This document shows, in pieces, positions 25,546 through 33,859 of a DNA stretch of 52,757 bases; within the stretch, counting starts at the first letter, position 1, and each line of letters opens with the position of its first letter. The stretch is from the NCBI RefSeq assembly GCF_002099195.1, contig NZ_NBYX01000035.1, forward strand, positions 1 through 52,757, written 5' to 3'. The notes under the pieces were generated by a model. The model was not told the origin of the DNA. It did no database searches and saw only the letters and a list, made by a program, of their open reading frames with translations. The DNA comes from Burkholderia puraquae (GTDB taxonomy: Bacteria > Pseudomonadota > Gammaproteobacteria > Burkholderiales > Burkholderiaceae). Both the position numbers and the translations under genes were made by a program.

Positions 25546-28413
25546 TCACGCCGCCGATTGCATCGCATCCACGGTCTCGTGCCGCATGCGCGCATCGCCC
25601 GCCGGCCGCATCGGCTCCGGGCGGATGAAGCTCTGCACCCGCGCCAGGCGGCGCACGTCGAACGCGCGCGATTGCGGGTCGACGTGCCCGGACAGGTTGG
25701 CCACCAGCGACGACGCCTGCCCGATACGCCCGCGCTCGATCAGATGATCGGCAAGATCGAGCGTGCCGCGCAGTGCCCACATCGCCGCGCCCTGCCCGTT
25801 TGCGGCATGGATCGCCATCAGGAGATGCCGGTGCCCGTCCGCTTCGCACGCGATCGCGCGCTCCGCGTCGGCCGTGCGTGCCTGTTCGAGCATCACCAGG
25901 CCCCTGACACGCAGCAGTTCCGGCACGAACAGATGCTCGCCCCGCGCGCGGCAGCACGCGAGCGTCGCGTCGAGCTTCACGCGGGCCTCGGCAGCACGCC
26001 CCGTGCGCGTCAGCCCTTCCGCATACGCGACCACCAGCGGCGCGAGCAGGCGCCGGAATCCGCTCGCCTCGATGCGCCGCAGCGCGGGTTCGAGCCGCGC
26101 CATCCCGGCGCCGGGATGGCCGGCCTGCATGTCGAACTGTCCCGCAAGACATTCCGCGTGGCTGAGCCAGATGTCGAACCCGTTCGCCTCGGCGGTCGAT
26201 CGCAGCGCCGCGAGATAGTCGGTGATCACGTCGTGATCGCCATAACGCAATGCGATCGGCACGGCCGCGGCGCCGAGCACGATGCACAACGCCAGCGCCG
26301 ACCCGCTACGCCGTGCGGATTCGACCGCCTGCGCACCGAGCCGCATCGCATATTCCGGATCGCCCTGCATCCAGACGAGCCGCGCCAGCATCGTCCGGCC
26401 GAGCGTCGCAACGTCGACGCCGAGCACCGCTACCGCGCAAGGCGGCTCGCCTGCTTCGGCCAGCTCGGCCATCGCCGCCTCCAGCCGCTCGCGCGCCTGC
26501 GCATGCTCGCCGAAGTAATGCAGCGACGTCGCGACCATCGCGCTCGCCAGCACCCGTTGCGACCGGTCGCCGCGCCGCTCGGCAGCCCGCTCGAAGCGCA
26601 TCGCATAGCGCAGCGATTCGGGAATGTCGGCACGCACCAGCATCGTGTTCCACAGCCCGACCAGTGCGCACGCGTCGAATGCATCGTCGCCGACCCGCCC
26701 GGCGAGACCGAGCGTGCGCTCCCACATTGCGGCGACGGTCTGCGTATCGCCGTCCGTATGCAGAAGCGCCGACGCGTAGGCGGCGCGCAATCGCATCTCG
26801 CGCGCCGCGTCGACGGCCCCGAGCGCGCCGGCGTCGATTGCATCGAGCACGCGCCTCGCCGGTATCGAACAGTCGCGCATTCGCGCCGGCTCCCGCAATG
26901 CGAGCGCCAACGCGTCGGCTTCCGGGACGGGCGGCTCGACCGCCGCGGCAACGGGCCCGGGCGCACTGGCCAGGCGCGCGGCTTGCGCGTGAGCCGACGC
27001 GCGGGCTTGCGCTTGCGCGTGTTCATGACGCGCATGACGCTCGGCGATGCGTTCGAACTCGCCCTCGTCGTGCAATTTCTCGAGGGCGTATGCGCGCGTC
27101 GATTCGGTCAGGCGGTAGCGCACGTGCGCGCCGTTGAACTCGACGGTCACCAGCGACTTTGCGACCAGTTCGCCGAGCACCGCGGTCATGTCGGCGGCGG
27201 ACATGGCGGGATCCATCGCGACTTCGCGAGCGGCATCGAACGTGAATGGGCCGACGAAGCACGCCATCCGGCGAAACAGCGAACGCGCGGCCGGATCCAG
27301 CAACACGTAGCTCCAGTCGAACGTCGCGCGCAGCGTCTGGTGGCGCGGCAACGCGGAACGCAGCCCGCCCGTCAGCAGGTTCAGGCGGTCGTCGAGGCGC
27401 GACGCGACACCCTCGAGCCCGAGCGTCGCCACGCGCGCGGCGGCCAGCTCGATGGCAAGCGGCAGCCCGTCGAGCCGCCGGCAGATATCGCCGATCAGCC
27501 TCATGCCGTCGGCGTCGACCGCGCAATCGGGCATGGCCGCGCGAATGCGTGCCAGGAACAGCTCGACGGCCGCATGACGCCCGATCTCGTCGACCGTGGC
27601 AGCGCCATCGGGCACCGCCAGCGGACTCACGCGAAACACGGCTTCGATCGAGATATGAAGGGGTTCGCGACTCGTCACGAGCACCCGCAGCGGCGCGGCA
27701 CGCGCGGTCAGCGACTCGACGAGATCGGCAACCAGGTCGACGACATGCTCCGCGTTGTCGAGCACGAGCAGGTTGCGCGAGACGGCGAATGCATCGCCGA
27801 TGCGCTCGACGGCCGGCACGCCATCCGTCTCGAGCCCCAGTTCCGCGGCAATCGCGAGCAGCACGTCGTCGCGCGTCGTGGCACGCGCCAGTTCCACGAA
27901 CAGCACGCGCTCGCCAGCCCGGCTGCGCAGCACGTGCGCAATCCGGCCGGCCAGACTCGTCTTGCCGATCCCGCCCGCGCCGACGAGCGTGACGACCGGC
28001 ACACGGTCGATCATGTCGACGATCTGCTCGATCTCGGCCCGGCGCCCGACAAACGGGGTCGGGCCCGCCGCGTCGGCGTCTGGGGCCGCGGCGGCCGGGC
28101 GCGGCGTCACCGCGTGCTCGACCGGCGGATTCGCGATCAGCAGGTACCCGCGGCCCGGGACGGTCTTGATCAGGTCGCGGCTCGCGCCGAGCGCCTTGCG
28201 CAACGTCGCGACATGAACCTGCAGCCGGTTTTCCTCGACGATCAGGCCCGGCCAGACGGCATCCATGATGTCGTCCTTCGACACGACGGAACCGTTGGCG
28301 CGATGCAGTACTTCAAGTATGTCGAGCGCGCGCGCGCCGATGCGCAGCGATGCGCCGTGACGGCGAATGTCCCGCTGCTCGAAATCCACCGACAAAGCCC
28401 CGATCTGGATCAT
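25546..28413 (-). CDS. winged-helix (Trans_reg_C) / NB-ARC ATPase / TPR regulator, paralogue 3
   Basis: 955 residues from the ATG at 28413, which follows GGAGG by five bases and matches the start of the paralogues (28434 would add seven residues). The N-terminal winged helix (ARALDILEVLHRANGSVVSK, ENRLQVHVATLRKAL, VPGRGYLL) is followed by a P-loop ATPase with GAGGIGKT (about 145-152), LLVLDNAEHVVD, TSREPL and CRRLDGLPLAIELAAARVAT. Residues from about 500 form a long array of TPR-like helical hairpins (for example LVGLWNTMLVRADIPESLRY, MVATSLHYFGEHAQARERLE), absent from paralogue 1 and 2. The layout is that of MalT/AfsR-like STAND regulators in which the repeats sense a ligand or partner. Targets unknown. 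Confidence 0.9.
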   Translation of the reverse strand: MIQIGALSVDFEQRDIRRHGASLRIGARALDILEVLHRANGSVVSKDDIMDAVWPGLIVEENRLQVHVATLRKALGASRDLIKTVPGRGYLLIANPPVEHAVTPRPAAAAPDADAAGPTPFVGRRAEIEQIVDMIDRVPVVTLVGAGGIGKTSLAGRIAHVLRSRAGERVLFVELARATTRDDVLLAIAAELGLETDGVPAVERIGDAFAVSRNLLVLDNAEHVVDLVADLVESLTARAAPLRVLVTSREPLHISIEAVFRVSPLAVPDGAATVDEIGRHAAVELFLARIRAAMPDCAVDADGMRLIGDICRRLDGLPLAIELAAARVATLGLEGVASRLDDRLNLLTGGLRSALPRHQTLRATFDWSYVLLDPAARSLFRRMACFVGPFTFDAAREVAMDPAMSAADMTAVLGELVAKSLVTVEFNGAHVRYRLTESTRAYALEKLHDEGEFERIAERHARHEHAQAQARASAHAQAARLASAPGPVAAAVEPPVPEADALALALREPARMRDCSIPARRVLDAIDAGALGAVDAAREMRLRAAYASALLHTDGDTQTVAAMWERTLGLAGRVGDDAFDACALVGLWNTMLVRADIPESLRYAMRFERAAERRGDRSQRVLASAMVATSLHYFGEHAQARERLEAAMAELAEAGEPPCAVAVLGVDVATLGRTMLARLVWMQGDPEYAMRLGAQAVESARRSGSALALCIVLGAAAVPIALRYGDHDVITDYLAALRSTAEANGFDIWLSHAECLAGQFDMQAGHPGAGMARLEPALRRIEASGFRRLLAPLVVAYAEGLTRTGRAAEARVKLDATLACCRARGEHLFVPELLRVRGLVMLEQARTADAERAIACEADGHRHLLMAIHAANGQGAAMWALRGTLDLADHLIERGRIGQASSLVANLSGHVDPQSRAFDVRRLARVQSFIRPEPMRPAGDARMRHETVDAMQSAA

Positions 28414-28809
28414 GGCCGCCTCCAGGTTCCCCACGATGACCGCCAGTGAACGCAGCAGATCATCGGGGCGTGAGTCCGCCCCGGCCTGCCCTTCAGGGCG
28501 GGTTCAAGGTCTCGAAAAAGTAGGCCGAGTGTAAACGCGGCATTTTCAAAAATCTTGAACGAAAATGCGCTGCTGCCCCCCGCCGGCCGCCGCCGCCGGC
28601 CCAGCGCGGCGCGAATGCGGATCGGGCGATATCATTCGGAATCGCGTGTTTGCGTGCCGATCGTGCCCCGGCACCGCGCGCAGCGGTCCGCTGCAAGCAT
28701 TTCGTCAAGCAGCGGACATTTGTTCAAGTTATCTTCGGCCTATCGCCCCGCTGTATGTACTGGACGCAAGGACGCTTGCCCGCCGTCCGACTCCGAAGGA
28801 TTTTCCGAC
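28414..28809. promoter_or_regulatory. divergent region with an 8-bp inverted repeat
   Basis: Lies between regulator 3 (minus) and the AraC gene (plus). GCATTTTC (28540-28547) and GAAAATGC (28561-28568) form a perfect inverted repeat with a 13-bp spacer inside an AT-rich patch; centre-to-centre spacing is 21 bp, two helical turns, as for a dimeric operator. A TTCAG/TTCAA pair 11 bp apart (28492 and 28503) is noted but weak. No gene seen. Confidence 0.4.
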
Positions 28810-29718
28810 ATGCCAGACCCTCTCGTCGCACCACCGGCGGCACCGCCGAAAGACACGCTCGGATGCATCGCGAGCCTGCTGTCCAAGGACATTGAAAGAT
28901 CCGCAGGCGGCCTGACGCTCCACCGCAAATGCATGCGCGACGAACAATTCGAGCGCATCGAGATGACGGCGAGCGATCGCGGCTTCCTCGTCGGCGTGTC
29001 GCTGAATGACGGCCACCGGCGAACGATCCACCGCGGGTCCGGCAAATCCGAGCGGTGGTTTCAGCGCAACTCCATCTACGTGCGCGACTTTTCCCGGAAT
29101 TTCCGCGCCGACCTGTACGGCAAGTTCGATTTCGTCCTCGTCGAGCTGTCGCATCGCTACCTGGACGACCTCGCCCGCGAGCACGACGGCCTGGAAATCG
29201 GCGGCTTGAGTTGCGCGCCCGACGTGCAGGACCCGGTGCTGGGCCATCTCGCGCACGCGGTCGCCGACAGCCTCGACGGGCCCGGCGCGCTGAACGCGTT
29301 GTTCGTCGAACAGATGGGGCTCGCGATCGGCACGCACCTGGCCTGCCGTTACGGCAATGCGCGCGCACGCGACCTGCAGCGCAAGGGTGTGCTGTCGCCG
29401 GCCAAGGTCGCGCTCGCCCAGGAGCTTCTGATGGAGAAGGCGAACCTCGGCGTGTCGATCGAGGAAGTCGCGAACGAGTGCGGCCTGTCGCGCGGCTACT
29501 TCATCCGCGCGTTCTCGCGAACGACCGGGCGCACACCGCATCAATGGCTGCTCGAACAGCGCGTGGCCCGTGCCCGCCAGCTGATCGAGACGACCGACAT
29601 GACGCTCGCGGAAATCGCGGTGGTCTGCGGTTTCGCCGACCAGAGCCACCTGAACCGCATCTTCGCGCGCATCGTCGGCCATCCGCCCGGCGCATGGCGG
29701 CGCGGCATGTCGCGCTGA
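28810..29718 (+). CDS. AraC-family transcriptional regulator
   Basis: 302 residues from the ATG at 28810, with GAAGGA about nine bases upstream. The C-terminal third (about residues 200-300) holds two HTH motifs: LGVSIEEVANECGLSRGYFI, RAFSRTTGRTPHQWL, then MTLAEIAVVCGFADQSHLNR and IFARIVGHPPGAWRRG, the AraC signature. The N-terminal 190 residues (RGFLVGVSLNDGHRRTIHRG and FDFVLVELSHRYLDDLAREH) form the sensory half and resemble a degenerate cupin-type domain. It is divergent from regulator 3 and faces a gene remnant downstream, so its present target is not evident. Confidence 0.92.
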   Translation: MPDPLVAPPAAPPKDTLGCIASLLSKDIERSAGGLTLHRKCMRDEQFERIEMTASDRGFLVGVSLNDGHRRTIHRGSGKSERWFQRNSIYVRDFSRNFRADLYGKFDFVLVELSHRYLDDLAREHDGLEIGGLSCAPDVQDPVLGHLAHAVADSLDGPGALNALFVEQMGLAIGTHLACRYGNARARDLQRKGVLSPAKVALAQELLMEKANLGVSIEEVANECGLSRGYFIRAFSRTTGRTPHQWLLEQRVARARQLIETTDMTLAEIAVVCGFADQSHLNRIFARIVGHPPGAWRRGMSR

Positions 29719-29764
29719 GCCGGTTGTGCCGCCTGCCTGATCGCCCCCTGTCGCAGCGGCGCCG

Positions 29765-29999
29765 CATCGTCGTTGAGCGGCACCCAGTCGTACCGTTCGC
29801 CGTCTTGACGCAAATGCCCGAGCCCGGGAAACGCGATGTGCGCGGCACCGACCCTATGCCGCCTGTCCGCGACGCGCTCGAGCGCGTCGCGCCGGGTGCG
29901 GCGAGCCGCATCAGCATCGCTGTCGTACTGGCCGGTCGCAGCAGGATCCTGCCACCGGATCGCCGCAACGTGCACGACGTCGCCCCACGCGAGCAGCAT
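29765..29999 (-). pseudogene. C-terminal remnant of a metallo-beta-lactamase-fold hydrolase
   Basis: On the minus strand, about 80 codons read MLLAWGDVVHVAAIRWQDPA, then QYDSDADAARRTRRDALERV and VGAAHIAFPGLGHL. This matches the C-terminal part of exported MBL-fold hydrolases, including the L-L-x-W-G-D-V-x-H strand and the A-A-H-I-A-F-P-G-x-G-H strand carrying the last metal His. The N-terminal two thirds, with H-x-H-x-D-H, is absent: upstream the frame holds unrelated sequence. No start codon context is present. LysR genes such as the one at 30251 often stand divergent to this family, so the deletion probably removed its N-terminus and promoter. The rest of 29,719-30,250 has no gene. Confidence 0.7.
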
Positions 30000-30071
30000 G
30001 TTGCACAAACGCGCGACGCAGGCGCACCCGTTGAAGTTCTTCTGTCCGATTCCAGTTTGCGTATCGACATT

Positions 30072-30091
30072 ACGCGACGTCACGCGACGTC
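30072..30091. repeat. two tandem ACGCGACGTC decamers
   Basis: ACGCGACGTC is repeated head to tail (30072-30081, 30082-30091). Each contains the palindrome GACGTC, one helical turn apart. It lies 160-180 bp upstream of the LysR gene, in the scar region next to the truncated hydrolase. It could be an operator or a slippage product. Confidence 0.6.
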
Positions 30092-30250
30092 ATGCGTTGA
30101 CGCCGAGCTTGCCCATCAGGATCCTGAATGACCCCGAGCGGCACATGAATCGTTCTGAAGACGGCACCCGGTGCGATCCATGCCGTCGGCCGGGCGATAG
30201 AATCCGGACGGCATGCAACACATCGTTGCGACACGCACAAAGACGACGAC

Positions 30251-31156
30251 ATGGACAAATTCTCCGCGCTGCGCGCGTTCGTGGAAGTAGCGGAAGCCGG
30301 CGGCTTCTCCAGCGCGGGACGGCGCCTCGATCTCGCGGCCTCGTCGGTGGTGCGTGCGGTGGACGCGCTCGAGGCATCGCTCGGCACCGTGCTGCTGAAC
30401 CGCACGACACGACAGGTCACGTTGTCCGATGCCGGCGCCGTCTACTACGCACGGGCGAAGCGGCTGCTGGAGGAACTCGCGGAGGCCGATGCACTCGTCG
30501 CCGATCGCGGTGACGAGCCGTCCGGACCGCTGCGCGTGTCCGTGCCGGTCGCGTACGGCAGGCGCCGCATCGCACCGCACGTCGCCGCATTCCTCGCGCG
30601 CTACCCGAAGCTCGACGTGGATCTGCAACTCACCGACGAGCGCGTCGATCTCGTCGCCGGCCGGATCGACGTCGCGATCCGGCTCGGCGAAGCGGCGCCG
30701 TCCGCGGAGGTCGTCGCGCGCCCGCTCGGCACGTTCCAGCGGTACGTCGTCGCGAGCCACGACTATCTCGATGCGCACGGCACGCCGTCCACGCCGGGCG
30801 GGCTGGCCGATCACGCGTGCCTGCGCTTTCATTTCGGCGGCGACCAGCAGGCCTGGTCATTCGCCGATGCGCACGGCGCGACAAAGGTGCTCGTCGCCGG
30901 GCGATTCAAGTCGAACCACAGCGAAGTATTGCGCGAGGCCGCGCTCGGCGGCGCCGGCATCGCGCTGCTGCCCGACTGGCTCGTCGGCGCCGACGTCCGG
31001 TCGGGCCGCTTGCGCAGGCTCTTCGAGCAGTACGACGTCACGCCCGATACGGCCCGCTCGGTCGTCACCGCGCTCTACCTGCCGAATCAGCGAGGCTCGA
31101 AGCGCGTCACGGCGTTCATGGATTTCGTCGAAGCGCTGACTCGCGCGCCGTACTGA
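30251..31156 (+). CDS. LysR-family transcriptional regulator (CrgA-like subgroup)
   Basis: 301 residues. The HTH region reads MDKFSALRAFVEVAEAGGFS, SVVRAVDALEASLGTVLLNR and TTRQVTLSDAG; the effector domain contains VDLVAGRIDVAIRLGEAAPS, a common form in this subgroup. Its partner was probably the divergent MBL-fold hydrolase, now only a fragment at 29765-29999, so the regulator may be orphaned. Its 3' end converges with the outer-membrane porin gene 18 bp away. Confidence 0.93.
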   Translation: MDKFSALRAFVEVAEAGGFSSAGRRLDLAASSVVRAVDALEASLGTVLLNRTTRQVTLSDAGAVYYARAKRLLEELAEADALVADRGDEPSGPLRVSVPVAYGRRRIAPHVAAFLARYPKLDVDLQLTDERVDLVAGRIDVAIRLGEAAPSAEVVARPLGTFQRYVVASHDYLDAHGTPSTPGGLADHACLRFHFGGDQQAWSFADAHGATKVLVAGRFKSNHSEVLREAALGGAGIALLPDWLVGADVRSGRLRRLFEQYDVTPDTARSVVTALYLPNQRGSKRVTAFMDFVEALTRAPY

Positions 31157-31174
31157 ATCGCACGGCGCGCCGCA

Positions 31175-32644
31175 TTACCAGCCGAACTTGGCCTCCATGC
31201 CGACGTAGTCGGCATTGCGTGCGCCGAGCGCGCGAATCGAGTCGGCAATCTGGAAGTGCACGGCCTCGACGGCCAGCGCCACGTTCGCATTCACGAGCCA
31301 GTCCACGCGTGCCTGCGCATACATGCCCGTCCACCCGCCGCCCTTTCCGGCCGTGCCGGGCACCGCCGACATCCCCTGGCCGTAGATCGCGTCGGCCGTC
31401 GTCGCGCGCCACTGGAAACCGACCGCGGTCAGCACCGTCACGTTGCTCGCCGGCTTGAACGTCAGCGACGGCTTCACGTGAATCAGGTTGCTGTAGCCCG
31501 TGTAGCCGGCAAGCGTGAAGTAGTAGCCGTTCGGGAACAGCGGGTTGAAGGTGCCCATGCGCCCGTCGCCGGGATGCGTGTCGCCCGACGCGCCGTCGAC
31601 CTGGATGCCGATGCGCGGCGTGCCCGGCGCCTGCGAGAACGTATAGCCGCCCAGCGTGCCGAACGCCCATGCGCCGATCGTGTCCGGTCCGATGCGCCCC
31701 GTCTGCAGCATCGCCTCGGCGTCCCAGTCCAGCTGCCCCGACTTGCCCGCGTAGCGCACGTCGAATACGTCGCGCCGTTCGGTGCCGGCCCCGGCGAGAT
31801 AGCGTGCGTTATCGCGCGTATAGCGCGACCAGTAGGCCGACAGGTCGCCGGGCCCCACGCCGGATCGCTCGAAGCGAACGCCGTCGAATCTCAGGTGACG
31901 GTTCGACACGTCGTCGAACACCGCGTCGTTGCGATATTGCACCGGGCGCGTCACATAGCCGATCAGCCGCCATTTGCCGATTTCGTAATCGGCCCACAGT
32001 GCGTCGAATGCCTGGCGCACGTTGGGCCCGTCGCGCACCGACACGAACCGCTGCAAGTCGAATGCCATCTCCTGCCGGCCGATGCGGGTCTTGAACGTGC
32101 CGCCGCCCAGCTGGTCGACATACGCGACGAACGCCTGCTCGATGTCGAGCCGGTTGCGATCGACCGTCCCGACCGTATCCTTGCCGAACGGCCGCGCATC
32201 CTCGAACTGGACGAACGCCTGGAAATGCCCGGCAACGCGCAGGTCCGCATGCACGTTCGCGCGCTGGATCACGTAATTGTCGTCGTGCGCGGCGCCGAGC
32301 CCGAACAGCGGCGCATTGTTCAGCTCGAAGCGCTCGCGCAGGTTCGCGCCGAGCGACAGGTAGGTCGACGGGTCGCCGCCCAGCGGAATGTACTTCAGCG
32401 CATCGAACGGCTTGTGCGGCACGCACGGATTCGCGAGGACCGACCAGTCTTCCTGCCAGCGGTTGAACAGCACGGTGGGCCGCTTCGCGGTACACGACGT
32501 GCCGCCGGCCGAGGACGGCGCCGATGACGGTGCCGACGATGCGTCGGCACCGGCCGCCGTACCGGCATACGTCGCAGCGCCCGCCGCCAGTACGGCGGCC
32601 GGCAGCATGCCCCGCCATGCGCGTTTCCCTGGCCGGCGTCCCAT
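31175..32644 (-). CDS. outer-membrane porin, alginate-export (AlgE-like) family
   Basis: 489 residues. A Sec signal is visible (RRPGKRAW, then a hydrophobic run with GMLPAAVLAAGAATYAG) followed by a Ser/Ala-rich linker. The mature part begins with NRWQEDWSVLANP and continues as alternating beta strands with short turns, e.g. NLRERFELNNAPLFG, TRIGRQEMAFDLQRFVS and RFDGVRFERSGVG. It ends in a C-terminal Trp (MEAKFGW) with aromatic alternation typical of outer-membrane barrels. This is the alginate_exp domain family, many of which are substrate-uptake channels rather than alginate exporters. The ATG overlaps the stop of the upstream VOC gene (TGATG), so both are translated together. Confidence 0.88.
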   Translation of the reverse strand: MGRRPGKRAWRGMLPAAVLAAGAATYAGTAAGADASSAPSSAPSSAGGTSCTAKRPTVLFNRWQEDWSVLANPCVPHKPFDALKYIPLGGDPSTYLSLGANLRERFELNNAPLFGLGAAHDDNYVIQRANVHADLRVAGHFQAFVQFEDARPFGKDTVGTVDRNRLDIEQAFVAYVDQLGGGTFKTRIGRQEMAFDLQRFVSVRDGPNVRQAFDALWADYEIGKWRLIGYVTRPVQYRNDAVFDDVSNRHLRFDGVRFERSGVGPGDLSAYWSRYTRDNARYLAGAGTERRDVFDVRYAGKSGQLDWDAEAMLQTGRIGPDTIGAWAFGTLGGYTFSQAPGTPRIGIQVDGASGDTHPGDGRMGTFNPLFPNGYYFTLAGYTGYSNLIHVKPSLTFKPASNVTVLTAVGFQWRATTADAIYGQGMSAVPGTAGKGGGWTGMYAQARVDWLVNANVALAVEAVHFQIADSIRALGARNADYVGMEAKFGW

Positions 32645-33573
32645 CACTTCGACCGCGCGTGGATCTCGGCGACATAGCCGCCCGGGAACTGCACGAGCGC
32701 CGCGTCGCGGCCGTCCGACGTGAACGTCGGGACGAGCACGGTCACGCCGGCCGCCTGCGCCTGCTTCAGCGTCGCGGCGAGATCGGGCACTTCGTAGCCG
32801 GTCATCTCGCGGCCGAACGGATAGGGCAGGTGACCATCCGTCGCGAGCACGGTCATCTTGCCGAAGCCCGATTCGATGCGGATGCGGCGGTACGTGTCGT
32901 TCGGCCGGCCGATCTCGACGCCCGGCGCATGGCGCACGTCCGACACGATCTTGCCACGCGAGAACGCGACGAAGTCGTGCACCAGCTTGTTCGCGCTTTC
33001 CGGCGACACGTACACGCGGTTTTCCGGCACGGTCTGCAGCGCGTCGTAATGCGGCGCCTCGGTATGCCAGTACAGCTGCATGTTCAGGCCGCCGGGCCAA
33101 CGGACGATTGCGTCGCGGCCGATCGGGTCAGGGAACGTATCGACGATCACGTCCGCGCCGTGCGCACGCGCCGATTTCACGGCGACGTCCAGGTCGGTGA
33201 CGAGATAGCCGGTGCGCTCATCACAGAACGGGTACGGAATCGGCGTCTTGAAGCCGAACACCGAAATCGTGCCGACCGGCGTGAGCACGAGCTGCGACAT
33301 CGTCTGGCTCGGCGTCGGCGTGACCTGGAACACGCCCTGCTTCGACTTCTTGCCGCCGAACGTCGCGACGAAGCTGTCGGTAAAGCGGTCGAAATCTTCC
33401 GGCGCGACGCATACGTGCGTCGTATCGTATTGCGGGCCGACCGCGACGGCCGGTACACGCCCGGACGCAGAATCGACCAGGCGCGTCGTATCGGCATGGG
33501 CTGCTGCAGTCGTCAGCAATGCGCCGAACACGGCGGTCGTCAGCAATAGTTGTCGCAACTTCGGGGCAATCAT
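32644..33573 (-). CDS. exported VOC-superfamily (glyoxalase/dioxygenase-like) protein
   Basis: 309 residues from the ATG at 33573 with AAGGAG six bases upstream. A Sec signal (LRQLLLTTAVFGALLTTAAA, cleavage near AHA-DTT) sends it to the periplasm, which is unusual for this superfamily. Two VOC modules follow: the first begins YDTTHVCVAPEDFDRFTDSF and contains YLVTDLDVAVKSARAHGADV; the second begins NDTYRRIRIESG and contains YEVPDLAATLKQAQAAGV, ending PGGYVAEIHARSK, where Glu and His could bind a metal. Co-translated with the porin, so the channel may supply its substrate. Reaction unknown. A TTCAG pair and a weak -10 lie about 70-110 bp upstream. Confidence 0.82.
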   Translation of the reverse strand: MIAPKLRQLLLTTAVFGALLTTAAAHADTTRLVDSASGRVPAVAVGPQYDTTHVCVAPEDFDRFTDSFVATFGGKKSKQGVFQVTPTPSQTMSQLVLTPVGTISVFGFKTPIPYPFCDERTGYLVTDLDVAVKSARAHGADVIVDTFPDPIGRDAIVRWPGGLNMQLYWHTEAPHYDALQTVPENRVYVSPESANKLVHDFVAFSRGKIVSDVRHAPGVEIGRPNDTYRRIRIESGFGKMTVLATDGHLPYPFGREMTGYEVPDLAATLKQAQAAGVTVLVPTFTSDGRDAALVQFPGGYVAEIHARSK

Positions 33574-33645
33574 CGAGTTCTCCTTGAGCTTGCCGACTGG
33601 CGCACGGCCCGTGCGGCGGTTCGTCAGCAAGACTAGTGAAGATGA

Positions 33646-33682
33646 GCCTTAAAGTCATGGCGGCATCCTGAATTTTTCTGAA
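33646..33682 (-). promoter_or_regulatory. candidate promoter with two TTCAG repeats upstream of the VOC/porin operon (site D)
   Basis: On the minus strand TTCAG starts at 33682 and 33672 (10-bp spacing), followed by TAAGGCT starting at 33651 as a possible -10. The geometry is looser than at sites A and B: two repeats instead of three and 21 bp to the -10. It may belong to the same regulon, with lower confidence. Confidence 0.3.
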
Positions 33683-33859
33683 TGGGCGGCGCGAGATCGT
33701 GGCGCGGGCGCGTCCGGCGCGACGGGCGTGCCGCGCCCATCGGGGGCGCACGGTGCGATGCGTGCCGGAACGTGCCGGTGCCGGCAACGCCGAATCGTGA
33801 CGCAGGCCGGCCAGGGCGAGGCAGGCATTCGTGCACGACTTCATCGATCACGCGCGTCG

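Noticed and set aside
25391..26287. Minus-strand frame of about 298 codons overlapping the third winged-helix regulator
   Set aside because: Arg-rich and motif-free; the overlapping frame encodes the TPR-like tail.
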